Positions 22,201 to 34,115 of a DNA stretch of 64,000 nt are shown here, piece after piece (within the stretch, counting starts at the first letter, position 1; every line of letters begins with the position of its first letter). A program made the translations under genes and the position numbers. The notes below the pieces were generated by a model. The model ran no database searches. It saw only the letters and a list, made by a program, of their open reading frames with translations, and was not told the origin of the DNA. Source of the stretch: Ptiloglossa arizonensis (Eukaryota; Arthropoda; Insecta; Hymenoptera; Colletidae). The DNA is taken from NCBI RefSeq assembly GCF_051014685.1, contig NC_135060.1, positions 8,990,001 through 9,054,000 on the forward strand, in the 5' to 3' direction.

Positions 22201-24247
22201 CCTTTAAGAAACCCCAAAAAAATCACCGTACAATTTTTCAAAGTTACAACAATCCTCGACAGCGTTTAACATAACTCTGATTAACCAGATCGACACTTCG
22301 ATATGAAATTTTAACACGTTACCTGCATTCTTTGTCCTTACAGCTCGCGATCGATCCTTGGATCTGTACTCTCTGATCGCACAGCTCTTCCAAATTGATT
22401 TGCTCGATCGTGTCTTTGTCGAGACATTGTTCCGTGGACGCGATTCGCTCTGAGAAACACTCCTCCGTGGGTTTGGGACGCGTGGTGCATTTCGGGTTGC
22501 ATTTCTTCGCGGAGTCGGCGCGTTTGTTCGATTTGCTGCGCTTTCGCAACGTGTCCGATTTGTTTCGTCTCACTGTTGGCTCCTCCTTTCGTTTCGCGAA
22601 GCATCCGAGCGATTCCGTGGACTCGTCGTACAGCTGGAGGACCTGGCTCAATCTCAGGTCGCAAACGTCGGCCACGCTTTCACCGATCTCGACGAACAAA
22701 CTGGCCTTGGACGGTGTGCACTTTCTCGAACAGAAGGAGCACGACGAGTGACGCGGCTTGGTGAAATGCACCCGTTGCATGCAAAGTTTGCCCGAACCGT
22801 GGCTCTCGGGAGGACATTTCGGTTCCTCGAGGGAGCAAGATTTCTCCTCGTACGTTAGGTAGGTTTTCTCGGCGCGCACGCTCAGATTCGAGGAGTACGC
22901 TTTCGTTTTTCGCGGGCAGCAACAATCCTCGAAGCACGTGTTGGTCTCCGACTCGAAATCGAGGTTCAACCAATTCTGGTAAGCGTCGAAACCCGCACGA
23001 GGGATCTCCATCACGTAGGATTCGCAGTTACCGCAACAATTCTCGAACGTGCAACGAAAATTCGAAACGTTCCCGTCGAGATCTTCGTCTTTGGTGTTTC
23101 TGTGTACCATTGGAACAATTGTTACCAATTCATTACCGAAAGTCGAACATTATCGCGGGAGAAATACAAGATACCTCGTTGTTCTCTTCTTGGCTCGATT
23201 CTCTATACTAGAGCGTTGCATTCTTTTCTCTTTATTGTTCCACGTTTGATCGATGCTGAAATAATCGTTAAATTTCAACGAACTTGTTACACCCACGTAC
23301 ACTACCAAAGATTCTCGAGCATAGAATCTCGCGTGATCGAGTTTCGAGAAAATTTGCCGAAAAGTATCCTATATTCCCTCGATTCGTGTCGAAGGTGGAT
23401 ACCACCTCGAGGTTCAATTTTCAAAATTGAACCACGGTTTAATTTACGTTGCATCGTTTACATATTTTCCCTAGATTCTCTCGAATTCTATCTAATCACG
23501 ATGCGCTCGCTCGAATTCCCTTAACCGTTCTTCCTTTTTAACTCCTTTGCGAGACTTCACTCGCGAATTCCCGAAAGATCGAACCTTACGAAAATATCCA
23601 AAGAAAAAAGAAAAAAAAAAGAAAAAAACAATCATAATCTCTACAATCTGTCATACAGAGAGTACTCCCTCCGATTGAAACTCAATCGTCGCCACGTTCG
23701 GCTATCAATCTCCCAACGAGTGATTTAATTACCTGTCGTCTATGCGTTTGAACGAAACGTTACACTTGGTCTCGATGTCGATTTTCTTCTCGTTACCGTC
23801 CCGTCGCGGGATCACGTTCACGTTGATTCCGCTTCTGCGTGTACCGCGCGCGTTATCGCTCCAATCGGCGTCGCTTTCGTATGCGTGGCCCTCGTAGCAC
23901 AATTCGTCCCCGTGTTCCCAAACATTTTCGTCGTCACGGTTCCCCGAGTTTTCGTCGTTCGGATTCCCTCCACCCCTTTCGTGTTCGGATATACTCGCAT
24001 AATTTCCACATTGCTGGCAGTTCGTTTGATACTCGCCGCGGCCGTTGCTCACCAACGAGCAACTCGACCTCCTCGACGGTGTTTCATCGTCCTCGTTGTT
24101 CTCGTTGCGGGAAATTTTTTCAACCAGTCTCGATCTACCGAGGCTCGATTCCGTGGCGCATTGTCCGTCGTAATCGTTCCCGTTGAAATCCATCGGTGCG
24201 GTTCCCCCGGCTGCGGAAACTGGAAGCCAATGCGTGCGCGCGTTCAT
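14362..24247 (-). CDS. Large uncharacterised Cys-rich / Ser-Thr-Glu-rich protein, 5 exons, ~1703 aa
   Basis: I do not recognise this gene. Joining 24247-23733, 23099-22323, 21537-21119, 20782-19281 and 16260-14362 gives 5112 nt with no internal stop. Residues about 1-172 are acidic and Asn/Asp/Gly-rich. Residues about 172-571 hold clustered cysteines (CCGNC, FEDCCCP, CSFC, CKTC, CCQNIC). Residues about 571-1071 are Ser/Thr-rich and end in a strongly acidic run (DQDDEDVEEDVDEDEAE). Residues 1072-1703 are Ser/Thr/Glu-rich, then carry CSYCRPNVSC and CSLCNLCNRC, and end in an Asn/Tyr/Trp-rich tail (YCFNAWY). I see no signal peptide, membrane segment or enzyme motif. Seen: phase agreement at every junction. 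Inferred: a largely disordered, possibly metal-binding or disulphide-containing protein. The last junction is the least certain, so the last exon could be a separate gene. Confidence 0.75.
18449..18634 (-). mobile_element. MITE family B, copy 1
   Basis: Reverse copy of the family at 47960-48384. It ends CGAACGACGAAACTTATCGA then GCAACCTATTA, and shares the internal AATAGCTCCATTTCTTATCG. It directly abuts family A copy 2. Confidence 0.7.
18638..18773 (+). mobile_element. MITE family A, copy 2
   Basis: Full-length copy with left end TTGGGTCGTTCGGAAAGTCG and right end ACTTTCCAAACCACCCAATA. It lies in intron 4 of the unknown large gene, immediately beside a family B copy. Confidence 0.85.
19281..20782 (-). 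CDS. Unknown large gene, exon 4 (Ser/Thr/Asp-rich)
   Basis: A good acceptor (TTTTCGTTTCTAG|AT) opens 500 codons, starting DDYHNYHRDAHEQAPSNSWH. The product is rich in Ser, Thr, Glu and Val, with a basic patch (KSRRIVPRRIVTDE) and an ordered-looking stretch (SEFWIGNKKKQLLVNIKLQ) before the acidic run. The donor used is GCGGAA|GTATGC. Reading through it instead meets a stop after VCRPS (19263), which would give a protein of about 1076 residues. Confidence 0.78.
21119..21537 (-). CDS. Unknown large gene, exon 3
   Basis: Acceptor TTCGTTCGTAG|G rejoins the Arg codon (KECR|IKTESC). It carries CTSVCKKLSGNDRPCKTC, later CCQNIC, and a basic middle (VKRTSRVIRSKKCTRESYAKK). Two donors leave the required single base: CAAT|GTACGT (ending 21119, used here) or TACC|GTGGGT (ending 21110, adding three residues). 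The sequence alone cannot decide between them. Confidence 0.72.
22323..23099 (-). CDS. Unknown large gene, exon 2 (cysteine-rich)
   Basis: Acceptor GGTACACAG|A completes the Arg codon of exon 1 (RIDDR|NTKDED). The 777-nt exon reads about 259 residues with some two dozen cysteines, many paired or in CxxC form (NCCGNC, CFEDCCCP, SCSFCSRKC), then a basic stretch (TLRKRSKSNKRADSAKK). It ends at KDKEC and donor TGCAG|GTAACG. Confidence 0.78.
23733..24247 (-). CDS. Unknown large gene, exon 1
   Basis: Starts at ATG 24247 (MNARTHWLPV); a second in-frame Met (MDFNGNDYDG) follows 18 codons later. The product is polar, with SRRSSCSLVSNGRGEY and CQQC. The donor is GACAG|GTAATT. An upstream ATG near 24288 in another frame could act as a short uORF, so the true start is not settled. 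I see no clear TATA box. Confidence 0.7.
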
Positions 24248-25559
24248 TTCGAGCGAGTGTGCGATTATCGAACGCTCGGACGATCATAGTGTATTACCGG
24301 TATTATCGAGCCGGAGCAGAAGGGCGAGCCCAAACGGCCAATAATCTTCGAAATAAATTAATTAAGGACGACCGCTCGCGGACAGAAAGGGCGGAGGAGG
24401 TTCTGGCCCTCGGAGTATAACGCGCGTCAGTTAAGCTTCCCCGGCTGGCCGAGCATGTCTGCGTTCCTTGCGTCCGGGAATAACGTGTATCATGCTCTGG
24501 AAACGTTCGAAAGGCTCGTGTACTTTACAACGTTTAACCCTATGCGCGCGAAGCTTTTCCAAATAGTAGCGCTTCGACGTAATATTTCGAATCGTGTGAT
24601 TGATTTCAAAACGGAACATTTTCATTTCAACGTTTCGTATACGTGTTGCAAATTTTACCATCTTATACGAAAGGAGAGATCGAATTTTAATTTCAATTCC
24701 AAACCACGATGGTTTTTCCAATTGGAGACGGTACACGGAATTAAACGGTGATCGAGGATAGCTTTTCGAGTGGAGAGGGTTGATATTGTTGGAAAAATGT
24801 ATCTTATTTTGGAAAAGAGAGATCGCGTTTGAAATTCGCGAAGAAACAGTTTCCTCGTCGAGTTTTATTTCACTGATACGTTATCGAGTCGTTTTCATCG
24901 ATTCTAGACGAACGAAGAACAACGTAAATGACAAACGAGTAGAACGATACAGGAATCGCGTGCATCGGTGTATTTGTCGCAAATTTTAGCAATAAATCGC
25001 GATACGGTTTTCTCGAATTTAATTCGACGAGCTAAACGGCGCAACCTTCGAAAATACTGTACACTGGACGTTAAAAGTATCGATATTTTAAACACCGTGG
25101 AATACGGGCAACCGACACAATCCCGTATGCAAAAATGGGGGAATGTTCGAGCACCGAACGCGACGAACGAAACTATCGAATCTTCTCGATGGATGAAAAT
25201 ATTATTGGATGAGCGAAACGCGTCGTATTGAAAAAGTTACGCGGATAGGAGAACGCACGCGGTGAAATGAAAAAAAAAAAAGGTGGATGGACACCGACGA
25301 GACGAACATTTTGCAATAAACGCTGCGCGATCCGCGTCGCTTTTCGGTTAATTTTACCCAGCGATGGAAAAATTCGGAAATTTCTCTCCGTGGTTCGACG
25401 ACTGAAAACCTTCGTAGCCGGTAGCTGCGAAATGTTAATAACGAGTTCTCGAAGCACATACGTAGATACTTGGAACAGCTGATCATAAACCGGAGTTCTC
25501 TTCGCGAAGACAGCGCGTCATTTTGCCCGTCGTTATCCATTAAATCGGAAATTTTCCGT

Positions 25560-26290
25560 TGATTTTCCCGTAATTTTTTCCCGGCTTTACCTCCGGATGT
25601 ACGAGGAAACATAATCTCTTTGTCATCCGCTGACAGAGAATTTGTAGGAAAAAAAAGGAAAAGGTATCGCGATAAAAATTCTTCCGTTCTGCGCCAACTA
25701 GCGACAAAACGGGGTTTTTTCTCGCGGAAAAATGTCATCTTTTCTGTTATTACTCTCCTCCGGCAAAGTCAAAGGAATTGTAATCGCGTCGTCGTCCACT
25801 AACTCGCAAACTTTCCGTAGACTTTCACGTAATTTCTCCCCGTCACGGTATCCTCTGGTGACTATTCTACTTTTGTCACTAACAGAACAATTGTAATAAC
25901 CGCGATGGTACACGAAACGATAAAAATTCTTTCGTACCGACCAACGTTCCTTCCACGCGGGATCCGTTTCTCTCGTAGAATAAACGTCACCTTTCGCGCG
26001 GTTACTTCCTTCGGTTAAAAATCGTAGAAATTATAATCGCATTCTCGTTCCCGAAGATATAGAAACAAACGTAATTCCTTGGTTGTCCACTTAACGGAGA
26101 AATTGCAACGATCGCGATGGTGGACGAAACGATAAAAATTCTCCCGTATCGCGTTAATTAAGGTTCTTTCTACGCGGAGTCGGGTTTTCCACGGGAAACG
26201 AATTCTCTCTTTCCATTTGTTACACTCCTTGGTTGCAAGTCAAAGGAATTATAATCGCGTTGTCATCCGTGAACATTTCCGTGTCATTTC
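25560..26290. repeat. Degenerate ~230-bp tandem repeat, about 3 copies
   Basis: Each unit contains GATAAAAATTCTTCCGT or close variants (25673, 25920, 26130), then CGCGG..T..GTTTT/TCTC. AGTCAAAGGAATTGTAATCG (25767) recurs as AGTCAAAGGAATTATAATCG (26237). Units differ by many substitutions and small indels. Long open frames here are by-products. Confidence 0.7.
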
Positions 26291-28154
26291 TCCTCTGTCG
26301 TCGTATTCTCGCGTTATGTACCAAACCGTGTTTGTTGGTTAACGAAAAAATTCTAATAACCGATTCCACATCGAAATATTCGTTCTCCTGAAGAAACGAA
26401 CGACAGGGCTAAGCTGGTTGATCGCGCGTTACGTTTCTCGGAGAAGACGAGAGCGAGGAACACGAACGAACGATTCGTGGATACGCACGTTGGATACTCA
26501 CGATGTCCGATCGAAGTCACATTTTTTTTTGTCGAGAACCGTTGGGCAAATCTGAATCGGTGAAGACGCGCCCGTTTACTTTGGTACTTGTAGAATTTGG
26601 AATTTATCGGGGTTAGTTGTCATTGCCGAATCGATGGGGCCCGAAAGTTTGGTTATGAGAGGTCGGGAAACATTCGCGACTGTTATCGCGCGGCGCAGTT
26701 ATCGCGGTGTATTTTTACGCTCGCTGTGCCGGTGGACGCGCACCGCGGAATATTCAGGGGGGATACCAAAAACAAGCGCGACGCACGCGAAGGATATTCC
26801 ATATTTTCGTAGCACGTTCGGCAAATATTTTCAATGTCTATCCATCCGCGGGTTAAAAGAAGAATTCTATGAATATTTGCCAAATATTGCGAACATCATG
26901 AACCGGGGGGCGGGATAGGAGGGTGAAAAGTAGCGGTAGGAGGCGCGGACCGGCGCGTCCGACGAGTGGACGCGTGACGCGAATACGTTACGACGTGTTC
27001 TAAAAATCCTTGCATTACCATGGAAATTACCGTCGCCACGGATGTAATTAATAGTGGGCAGCGTTACACGAATGATCCACCGAGTGGGAAGTTTAATGTA
27101 CAAAACGCGCCCTCGTAATTTCACGTAACGAGTGCATTCACGGGCAAAAGAAACGGAGAAACAACGAACGATGTTCACCCCGTTTCGTTGGTTCGTTCGT
27201 TCTCTTCTATCGCGGGTACAGGTAGGTCGACCGCGAAACGCGCTAACGAAAAAATTATTTATGGTACCGGCCGTCGTGCTCCGATAATTTATACCCGCGG
27301 GAGACGTAAAGCAGCTCGAATGTTTCGAAAGCGTGGAGAAACGAGATTCGTACGTTCTTGCGAGTATCGAGATCCGGTTAACGATCGAGATAAACAATTT
27401 GGTTGGTGTTAACGCCGTTTACAACGTGTATCTTTGGATAACCACGTACGTTGGTTTTAATTTCAATTTAAACGAACGGGGCGCAACGAACGAGATTCAC
27501 GCGTTATCCTCGAGGGTTCCATCTTCGAGGTTCTCGGTTAAGAAAATTACGAGATTTGTATTCATCGGGTATAGAATATATTTAACGATGATCTTAGAAA
27601 TAATGGAACACTTTGAAGCGATTTTGAATCTCGAACAGCAATTTGGAACTCCTCTGAACCACGAACTCCACGATTCGCAAACGACTGTGTTCTTTAAGAG
27701 AACGACGACGAACCTGCTTTTGGACTTTTAAAGTTCAAGACTACTCAACGTTCTCAATTCGAAAAATGATTCAACGTTCTCATCGTCAAATGATTCGTTA
27801 ATCGCGTTACGGTCTTCCTAGGACGTTTCTACGCCTGTTTTGGTATTCAATATCGCGATTTAGATTCAAAGAAGATACAATTTGACGTCGGTAAATACCA
27901 ATGTACGTTTCAGGCGCAGACTGTAAATTCCATTCAACTCGAGTTGGCACTATCGTTCACCAAGGTTCTCACGATCGGAGACCAAGAACCGCGGGAACCG
28001 CGCTATACGTTCTCGCGAAGTATACTTGCGTGTCACATGCAGCAAGCTTTATGTGCCACTACACCGACCGAAAGAACTCCATTAGCCATCTTTTGTCCCC
28101 GCCTACAAGATCCTCTCGGAACGTTTTAGGACAAATTAGAACTCGGTGCGTTTA

Positions 28155-28622
28155 AACGGTCATTTTTTAAAACTAGAAGCGTTTCGATTTTCTTTGCACG
28201 CGTGATTTCGCGCTTCCTCTTCCGCTTAGCACAGTCCCCTTTACTCGTGAACTTCAAACTCCGATTCGTCGGTATTTATTACATATTCTAGTTACAATTA
28301 CACAGTTGTTACCATTAATGGACTCCTTGAGTCTCGAGAATAATATTTCTCGATCGTCTACGCAACGCTTCTAAACGTCCTGAAACGGCAAAATTAGAAT
28401 TTTCTACATTTAACGCGCCATTTTTCAAAACTAGAAGCATCTCAATCTCGTACGCGTGATGTCACCCTTCCTGTTCCGCTCAGCACGGTCCCCTTTTCTC
28501 TAGAATTTCGAACTCCGAATCGTCGGTATTCTGTCGGTATTTATTACACATTCGAGTTACAATTACACAGTTGTTACCGTTAATGGACTACTTGCGAATA
28601 ATATTTCTCGTTCGTCGAACAA
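28155..28622. repeat. Two-copy ~257-bp tandem duplication
   Basis: CATTTTTTAAAACTAGAAGC (28161) recurs as CATTTTTCAAAACTAGAAGC (28420). TTACAATTACACAGTTGTTA recurs at about 28295 and 28557, and both copies end AATAATATTTCTCG.TCGTC. Confidence 0.85.
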
Positions 28623-29219
28623 TCGGTCTCGGGGAACTTTGTCGAGGCTAACGAGCAAGCGGCCTCTTTTTTTCCCCCGGAACGCTGCTAACCGTGCACC
28701 GGTTGAAAAGAGAGCATCGCGGTGTTCCTTTTCGGCCGTTTTCTGGTACACCAGTTCTCTCCGTTGTGCACGCATCTGCATTCTTTCCACCCTTTGTGCT
28801 CGCCTCCTTTCACGATGAATTCCTCGATGTTAAGTCGCCGCAATTTCTCGCGATACAATGGCGCGGTGTTCCGCGCGCGCTCGCGCACGCACGCACGCAG
28901 GCACGCACTGCCACACTGTGGCGGATTGGAAAAGAAAATAAATCATTGAAAGAACTTAAACGTTCGCGGGCGTAAACGTTTGCCGCCGCCTGTGTCGACG
29001 AGCACGGAAATAATAGAGGCGTTTGCTTCTAATTAAACTGGCCGGTGCGCGACGCGCGCGGTCGGGCTGCTTAAAAAATTTACCTCCGACAACGAGAGGG
29101 CCCTGTTGTGTTCACCCGTTGCCAGGCGAACAATAAACGAATATTTCGTTGTAACGCGAGAACTCGCGTAGCTGCCGTCTGCGGTTATCCCGGAATCGAC
29201 AAAAGGGGGGAAAAGTGCA

Positions 29220-30615
29220 TTTTGACGTTCGTTATAATTTCCTATTGTTCAACCCTTAGATAGTAATCCGACCGATAAAAAAAGCGTAACAGTCTGCCAG
29301 TTCGAGCATCGGGATCTCGCGGCTACCGGGGGTATTATTCGTTGCGCGAACAGAGGTATTTTCTACTTGAAAATTGGTTGTTCCTTTAACGTGGAAGTCG
29401 AGGTGTTTTTATTCCGTTTGGAACTCTTGGAATGCAGAAAACAATGATTAAATGTGTAGCAATAGGTTGTGAGTTTTGACGTTTGATAGAATTTATTGCA
29501 CAGTACTATATCGAACAGTACTTGTTCAATAGATGGTTCGATAAGTTTTGTCGATCGATAGAATTTATTGAACAGTACTATATCGAACAGTTCTTGTTCA
29601 ATAGGTTGTTCGATAAGTTTTGTCGTTCGATAAAACTTATTGAATAGTACTGTTCGATATAGTACTGTTCAATAAATTTTATCGAACGTCAAAACTAATT
29701 GAACAACCTAGTTGTGTTCGTTGAGGTACCGTAGCCTAAGATGGTGTCCTAGGATCGGTTGATAATAGAACATCTAAGACCGATCGATAACAGAGTTTCC
29801 AGCTCGGGTCAAGTTTAAGTATCTGGATTACGAAATCTTGACGTTCGTTGTTATTTCATATTGTTTATCCGTTGGATAATAATCCGTTCCGATGAGAACC
29901 GTAACCATTCGCGGATTAAGCACCGGGATTACGATTCACGGTTCCCCGGGTTTAATTCATTGCGTCGTTTTCTACTTGAAAATGAGTTACTCCTTTAGCA
30001 TAGAAGTTGGTGGGGTTTTATTTCGTTGGAACTGCAGGAATGCAAATTCGAAATGCGCGAACGAATGCATACGAGTGTCTGTTGAGATACCGTAGCGCGC
30101 GGTAGCCTTCATGGATGAGTCGATAATAGCATTTCTAGGTTAGGTTAATACCGTCAGATTAGACGAAGTCTATCTACTCGTATTTTAGATTAGAAAAAGG
30201 TGAGAGCGTTCTAGGACGGTTTGATGATCAACGTTTCTAGGTTATGTTGGTACCCCGTACTCCGGACTAGGAAAAATGCATTTTAATCTTTGTCGTAATT
30301 TCGTATTCTTCGTCCTTTGAATAATAATCCGTTGCGATAAAAAAGCGTCACTGTGCAGCGGATCGGGCATCGGGATTACGATCCACGGGGTTTAATTATA
30401 CGGCGACGTTTTTTACTAGAAAATGAGTTGTTCCTTTAGCATAGAAGTTGGCCCTGTTTTTATTTCGTTGGAACTCTTAAAGTGCAAATTCGAAACCAGC
30501 GAATAAATGCATACCGGTGACTGTTGATGTACCGCGGTGTACGATAACGTTTTAGGATAGGTTGGTAACAAAATTTCTAGCTTAGATTAATATCGCGTGT
30601 TCTGGATTAGGTTTA
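29220..30615. repeat. Degenerate ~430-bp tandem repeat, 3 copies, split by a fold-back element
   Basis: Each unit has AATAATCCG(T/A), a ..GCGTAAC../..GCGTCAC.. segment, CGGGATTACGAT, TTTTCTACTTGAAAAT, TTCCTTTAGCATAGAAGTTG and GGAACT..TGCAAATTCGAAA. Units start near 29222, 29850 and 30283. The first is lengthened by the element at 29459-29710. Confidence 0.8.
29459..29710. mobile_element. Fold-back element with ~60-bp inverted termini
   Basis: The left end AATAGGTTGTGAGTTTTGAC continues through CAGTACTATATCGAACAGTA, and its complement forms the right end (TACTGTTCGATATAGTACTG … GAACAACCTA). The middle repeats the same words again (GTTCGATAAGTTTTGTCG at 29534 and 29608). The outer TAGGTTGTTCGATAAGTTTT word is shared with MITE family B, so it is probably a rearranged member. 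Confidence 0.75.
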
Positions 30616-31751
30616 CCTCTTGATGACTGCGGTTGTGCGAAAACCTAACTGTGACGCTGACAATAATTCGAGGGACTAAACTGTTACGTATCGGTACTCG
30701 AGAAGTGTTATAGTAAGTTGTTTAGGTGTCATTGCGCACATTTATTATTGATCTACATTGATCTCATTTTCTACATTGATTATTATTCAATTATTTCAAT
30801 TATTTTTATTTATGTCCAGAAGGTGCACAAATACAATTGGTTGACGCATCTTTTAGAGGACGCATCTGAATTGTAACTATCGTGGTAAATTAAATTCAAA
30901 ATCAAATACAAGTAATTCTTATCTCAAAAATTAAACTTCGTATCCTTTGCAGATTTAATCCATTCTTTCTTTAAACTTGTGATCTTTTCTATCGAAGATC
31001 GTAATTAAGTCGATAAGTCTTTCGAAGTTTTTCTGTGTTATAGCGTAGAACACAGAATATTTTATATAAAATAAAATTCGTTACACATAATTTTATAAAC
31101 CGTAAATAGTCGCATTCTCGAGTTAATGAAACACTGTGCTCTTGCATTTTCACCGTAAATGTATATTTATTTCTACATCTACGTATCACATTCTATTTTC
31201 GATCTGTCAATTTACTCTGGCGCGGTATAAGTGTATTATTATCGCGATTACCCTTCCCGTGGATTTCACAATGGGAGCCAGGGACCAACGAGAGGAAAAT
31301 AAAGGCGATGTCAACGTCTACGGAGGTTGCTCAGGGATCTGTGCTCGTTTGGATGAATTCGGAAACAGCAGCTGCAACGCTCGAAAATCCCGAGTACGCG
31401 AGACATTCTCAGATTAAAAATATATTCCACAGTTTTTATTTACCGTGGATACGGGGAACCGTGCCGCCCGGGGTATTATTTTTGCGAAGCAAAGTCAAAT
31501 GACAGATCCCACTAGTCAAAGCTCCGGGGCCGAAACCGGCTGCCAGCTTTGGAGAAGCACGATCCGCTCCGGAATTTCCAAAAGTGCTGTGTTAACCGTC
31601 GCGTATTGTGATGGATGTCTAAAGGTTTAAATTTTGTGAAATTTCCGACGCGCCCTTTACCCGTCTCCCTTGATCGCGAGCGCCCTTTGTGTCACACGGT
31701 TTTCGTATACGGGGTGTTCCGCGAGACAACGGAGAAATTTCTGTGTCTTCC

Positions 31752-31795
31752 TTAGGTCTGGGTTAAGTCTGGGTTAGATCTGGGTTAGGTCTTCG
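31752..31795. repeat. Short GTCTGGGTTA tandem repeat
   Basis: Four units of roughly 12 bp, GTCTGGGTTAA / GTCTGGGTTAGA / TCTGGGTTAGG. Confidence 0.75.
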
Positions 31796-32478
31796 ATATG
31801 TCGTTTCGAATAAACGTTGAGCTCGTTATAGATGGCCATTATCGAAAATAGAAGCAAAGTCTTTGTTATCGAAGATCCAGTTATCGAAAATAGAAGACAC
31901 CACTGATATCGTGCCTAACGAAAACAATTCGCGGCTCCTCTGATTATTTTACGTAAAATACGCGAAACGTTGTTGAAATTTGCGGAATGTTATTCGTTCC
32001 GGTAACGATCGTTATTATTGCATTCGCCGTGCGAGGATTTCGGGGGTAGCGCTTGCGTTCTATATCGCTCGTAGCAGCTGTTCCCGTGTTTGTGGTACCG
32101 AGAGCTTCGTTCAATCGCATTCGGAGCTACATGGTCACTGTTCTTGCACGTGTCCCACATTAGTTCGTAGAAAGGATCGTGGTAAGGTCTCTTTGAAAGA
32201 TTCGTGTATACATTGATGCGCGTGTAACTCCGTAACACGAACCTTTGGCAGCGTTTGTATATCGTGCACGAAAACATCCGGGCTAGCGCGAAGAGGGAAC
32301 AGAAGTAGCTCACGAGTCTAGGGAAAATGTATCGGCCGTTCAAGGTCACCGAGCAGCTACCCTTAACACTCGTTTCGCTGTTCCGTTTCTCGTTTCTCCG
32401 TTCATCGTTCTTTACCAAACATAGAAAATTTCAATTTTTCACGTACGTTCTCCTTTTTTCTTTCGCGCGATTCAAGTG

Positions 32479-32610
32479 TTAGATTGTCTGGAAAGTCGTT
32501 TCGTTCTTTTTCTAATGAAAATGAAACACGATTCTTTTAGAGCGTACAAACATTTTATTAAATCATACATTTTGGAAAACGAAACGACTTTCAAACGAAC
32601 AATTCAATAT
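32479..32610 (+). mobile_element. MITE family A, copy 3
   Basis: Diverged copy with left end TTAGATTGTCTGGAAAGTCG, core AATGAAACACGATTCTTTTA, and a right end lacking part of the inner sequence (TTTCAAACGAACAATTCAAT). Confidence 0.75.
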
Positions 32611-33054
32611 TTTCTCTCACGAGGATAAACTACTGTCGACCAACAGAATAAATTTACATCCTTAGTTGCAACGGAGAAAGTTACAAGCACGAGAACCTCA
32701 TTCAGCTCCAATTGCCTTACTCGTTTCGACGAAGATATTGAAAACAATTTTACGTGATCAAACAGGACTTCCCCCTCGTGTTCGTGGAAATCTTTTTCAT
32801 CGTTTTCGTTCCCGATTCATCGACGAAGTGCGTTTCACGCGCCACGGTACACCCTGCGTAACATTTACGATTCAAAGTGTCCTGTCCAACGTGTCACGGA
32901 AGTCGAATACCGCGCGATACACCCTGTATTCGCGAATACATCCCGCGGTATATTTACACCCTTCGTGGTGGCCTAACCTACGCGTGGGGTCGGTTAGGCT
33001 TCGAGGTAGGGTCACGCATCGCAGAAAGGAGCAGACATTCTCCCTCTACTTTTC

Positions 33055-33140
33055 ACTCCGCTTCTCTCTCTCTTTTTCTCTCTTTCTCTCTGTTTTTCTC
33101 TCTTTTCGTCGCGTTCTTTTACTTCTTCTTCTTCGTCTTC
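33055..33140. repeat. Pyrimidine-rich tract (TCTC/TTTC then TTC repeats)
   Basis: A run of TCTCTCTTTTTCTC-type sequence followed by TTCTTCTTCTTCGTC, with almost no purines. It accounts for the Ser/Phe/Leu-rich part of a spurious long frame. Confidence 0.8.
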
Positions 33141-34026
33141 TTTCAGCCGTGTCACCGTGTCTTCGTCTGGCAAAGGGGTCGCCGCGCTCTTTCTTCGAAA
33201 AGCGAGACATAAAATTGTATTCCACGTTTCTGGGGGATCAAGCCGCCTCCGCCGCGGAAACGCAGAATCCCCGCGTATTTTGTAAAGGTAATCCGCAGGT
33301 GCTTTTCATCCGCGAAATGAAACGTCTCGAGAGGACGGGGAACAACCGGAAACCGGGTGAATTTCATCGTACGGGTACAGGTCCTGCGAAACTTCTGCAT
33401 TTGAAACGCGAGAATCTTTGCTTACATTTATACCGAATATAACGCGTAATTTTATCTGTTCGGATACAACGACGAGTGGCGTCGGCATCGTGGAGCCAGG
33501 TTGAAAAATTTCAAAAATTTTTCGTTTCGAATTTCAAGGTATTTTAATGAACGTTAAACCCCGGGTAATATCGTGCCCACGGAAATAATGTTTGCCTCTC
33601 CGGGACGCGTACGCATAATGTTATATTTAGAGAATAATGGAGTTTAAATAGATGGAGCCATTAACCGCTATCGGCGCGTTGTACGGATGATTTTCTGGAA
33701 AAATCGCGGGGATAAATATTCACGATTCGTTCGATTCGAGTACTTCGCGCGGGGAACGTACCGATATTGAAATTTATAACGTTAGAATGTTCGTTCGAAA
33801 TTTTAGATCGGGTTTCGTAACGTCGAGATCAATTCTCCGTCCCGCTACGCGTTTCGCGCGAACTGTACACGAACCGTGTGCACAAACTTTACGAATCTAT
33901 CGAACCCTTTTCGCGTTTTGGTTAACGATCGTTTATAAAATGTCCAATTCGAGTATCCACCGCTTCGACGGTTAATATCTGGAGTATCTCAAAATCCCTG
34001 CTACGAATTAATTCTTTATTTCATCG

Positions 34027-34115
34027 AGTTGTTCGGAAACTGATTTCGTTTTCCGTAGATGGAGAGTATATAATTCAATAAAATGTTCGTACACTCTGTC
34101 CAAACGACTCAATAT
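34027..34115 (-). mobile_element. MITE family A, copy 4 (truncated)
   Basis: Short reverse-orientation copy: GTTGTTCGGAAACTGATTTC, then GGAGAGTATATAATTCAATA, ending CCAAACGACTCAATATA. The poly-T/GTGAAAATG segment is missing. Confidence 0.65.

Larger units (their letters stand above)
24248..29219. other. Gene-free stretch upstream of the unknown gene
   Basis: Presumably the promoter region of the unknown gene near 24248-24450. The rest holds tandem repeats (25560-26290, 28155-28622) and a GC-richer patch at 28850-29180. Open frames up to 178 codons here match no family I know. Confidence 0.5.

Noticed and set aside
25202..25738. Minus-strand open frame of 178 codons
   Set aside because: Lies partly in the degenerate 230-bp repeat, has biased Arg/Phe composition, and shows no family motif or splice context.
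26867..27397. Minus-strand open frame of 176 codons
   Set aside because: Arg/Tyr-rich reading of CpG-rich DNA with overlapping frames on the other strand; nothing recognisable.
32666..33442. Plus-strand open frame of 258 codons
   Set aside because: It runs through a pyrimidine tract that produces Ser/Phe/Leu/Arg runs, lacks any motif, and starts next to a MITE. Most likely chance.
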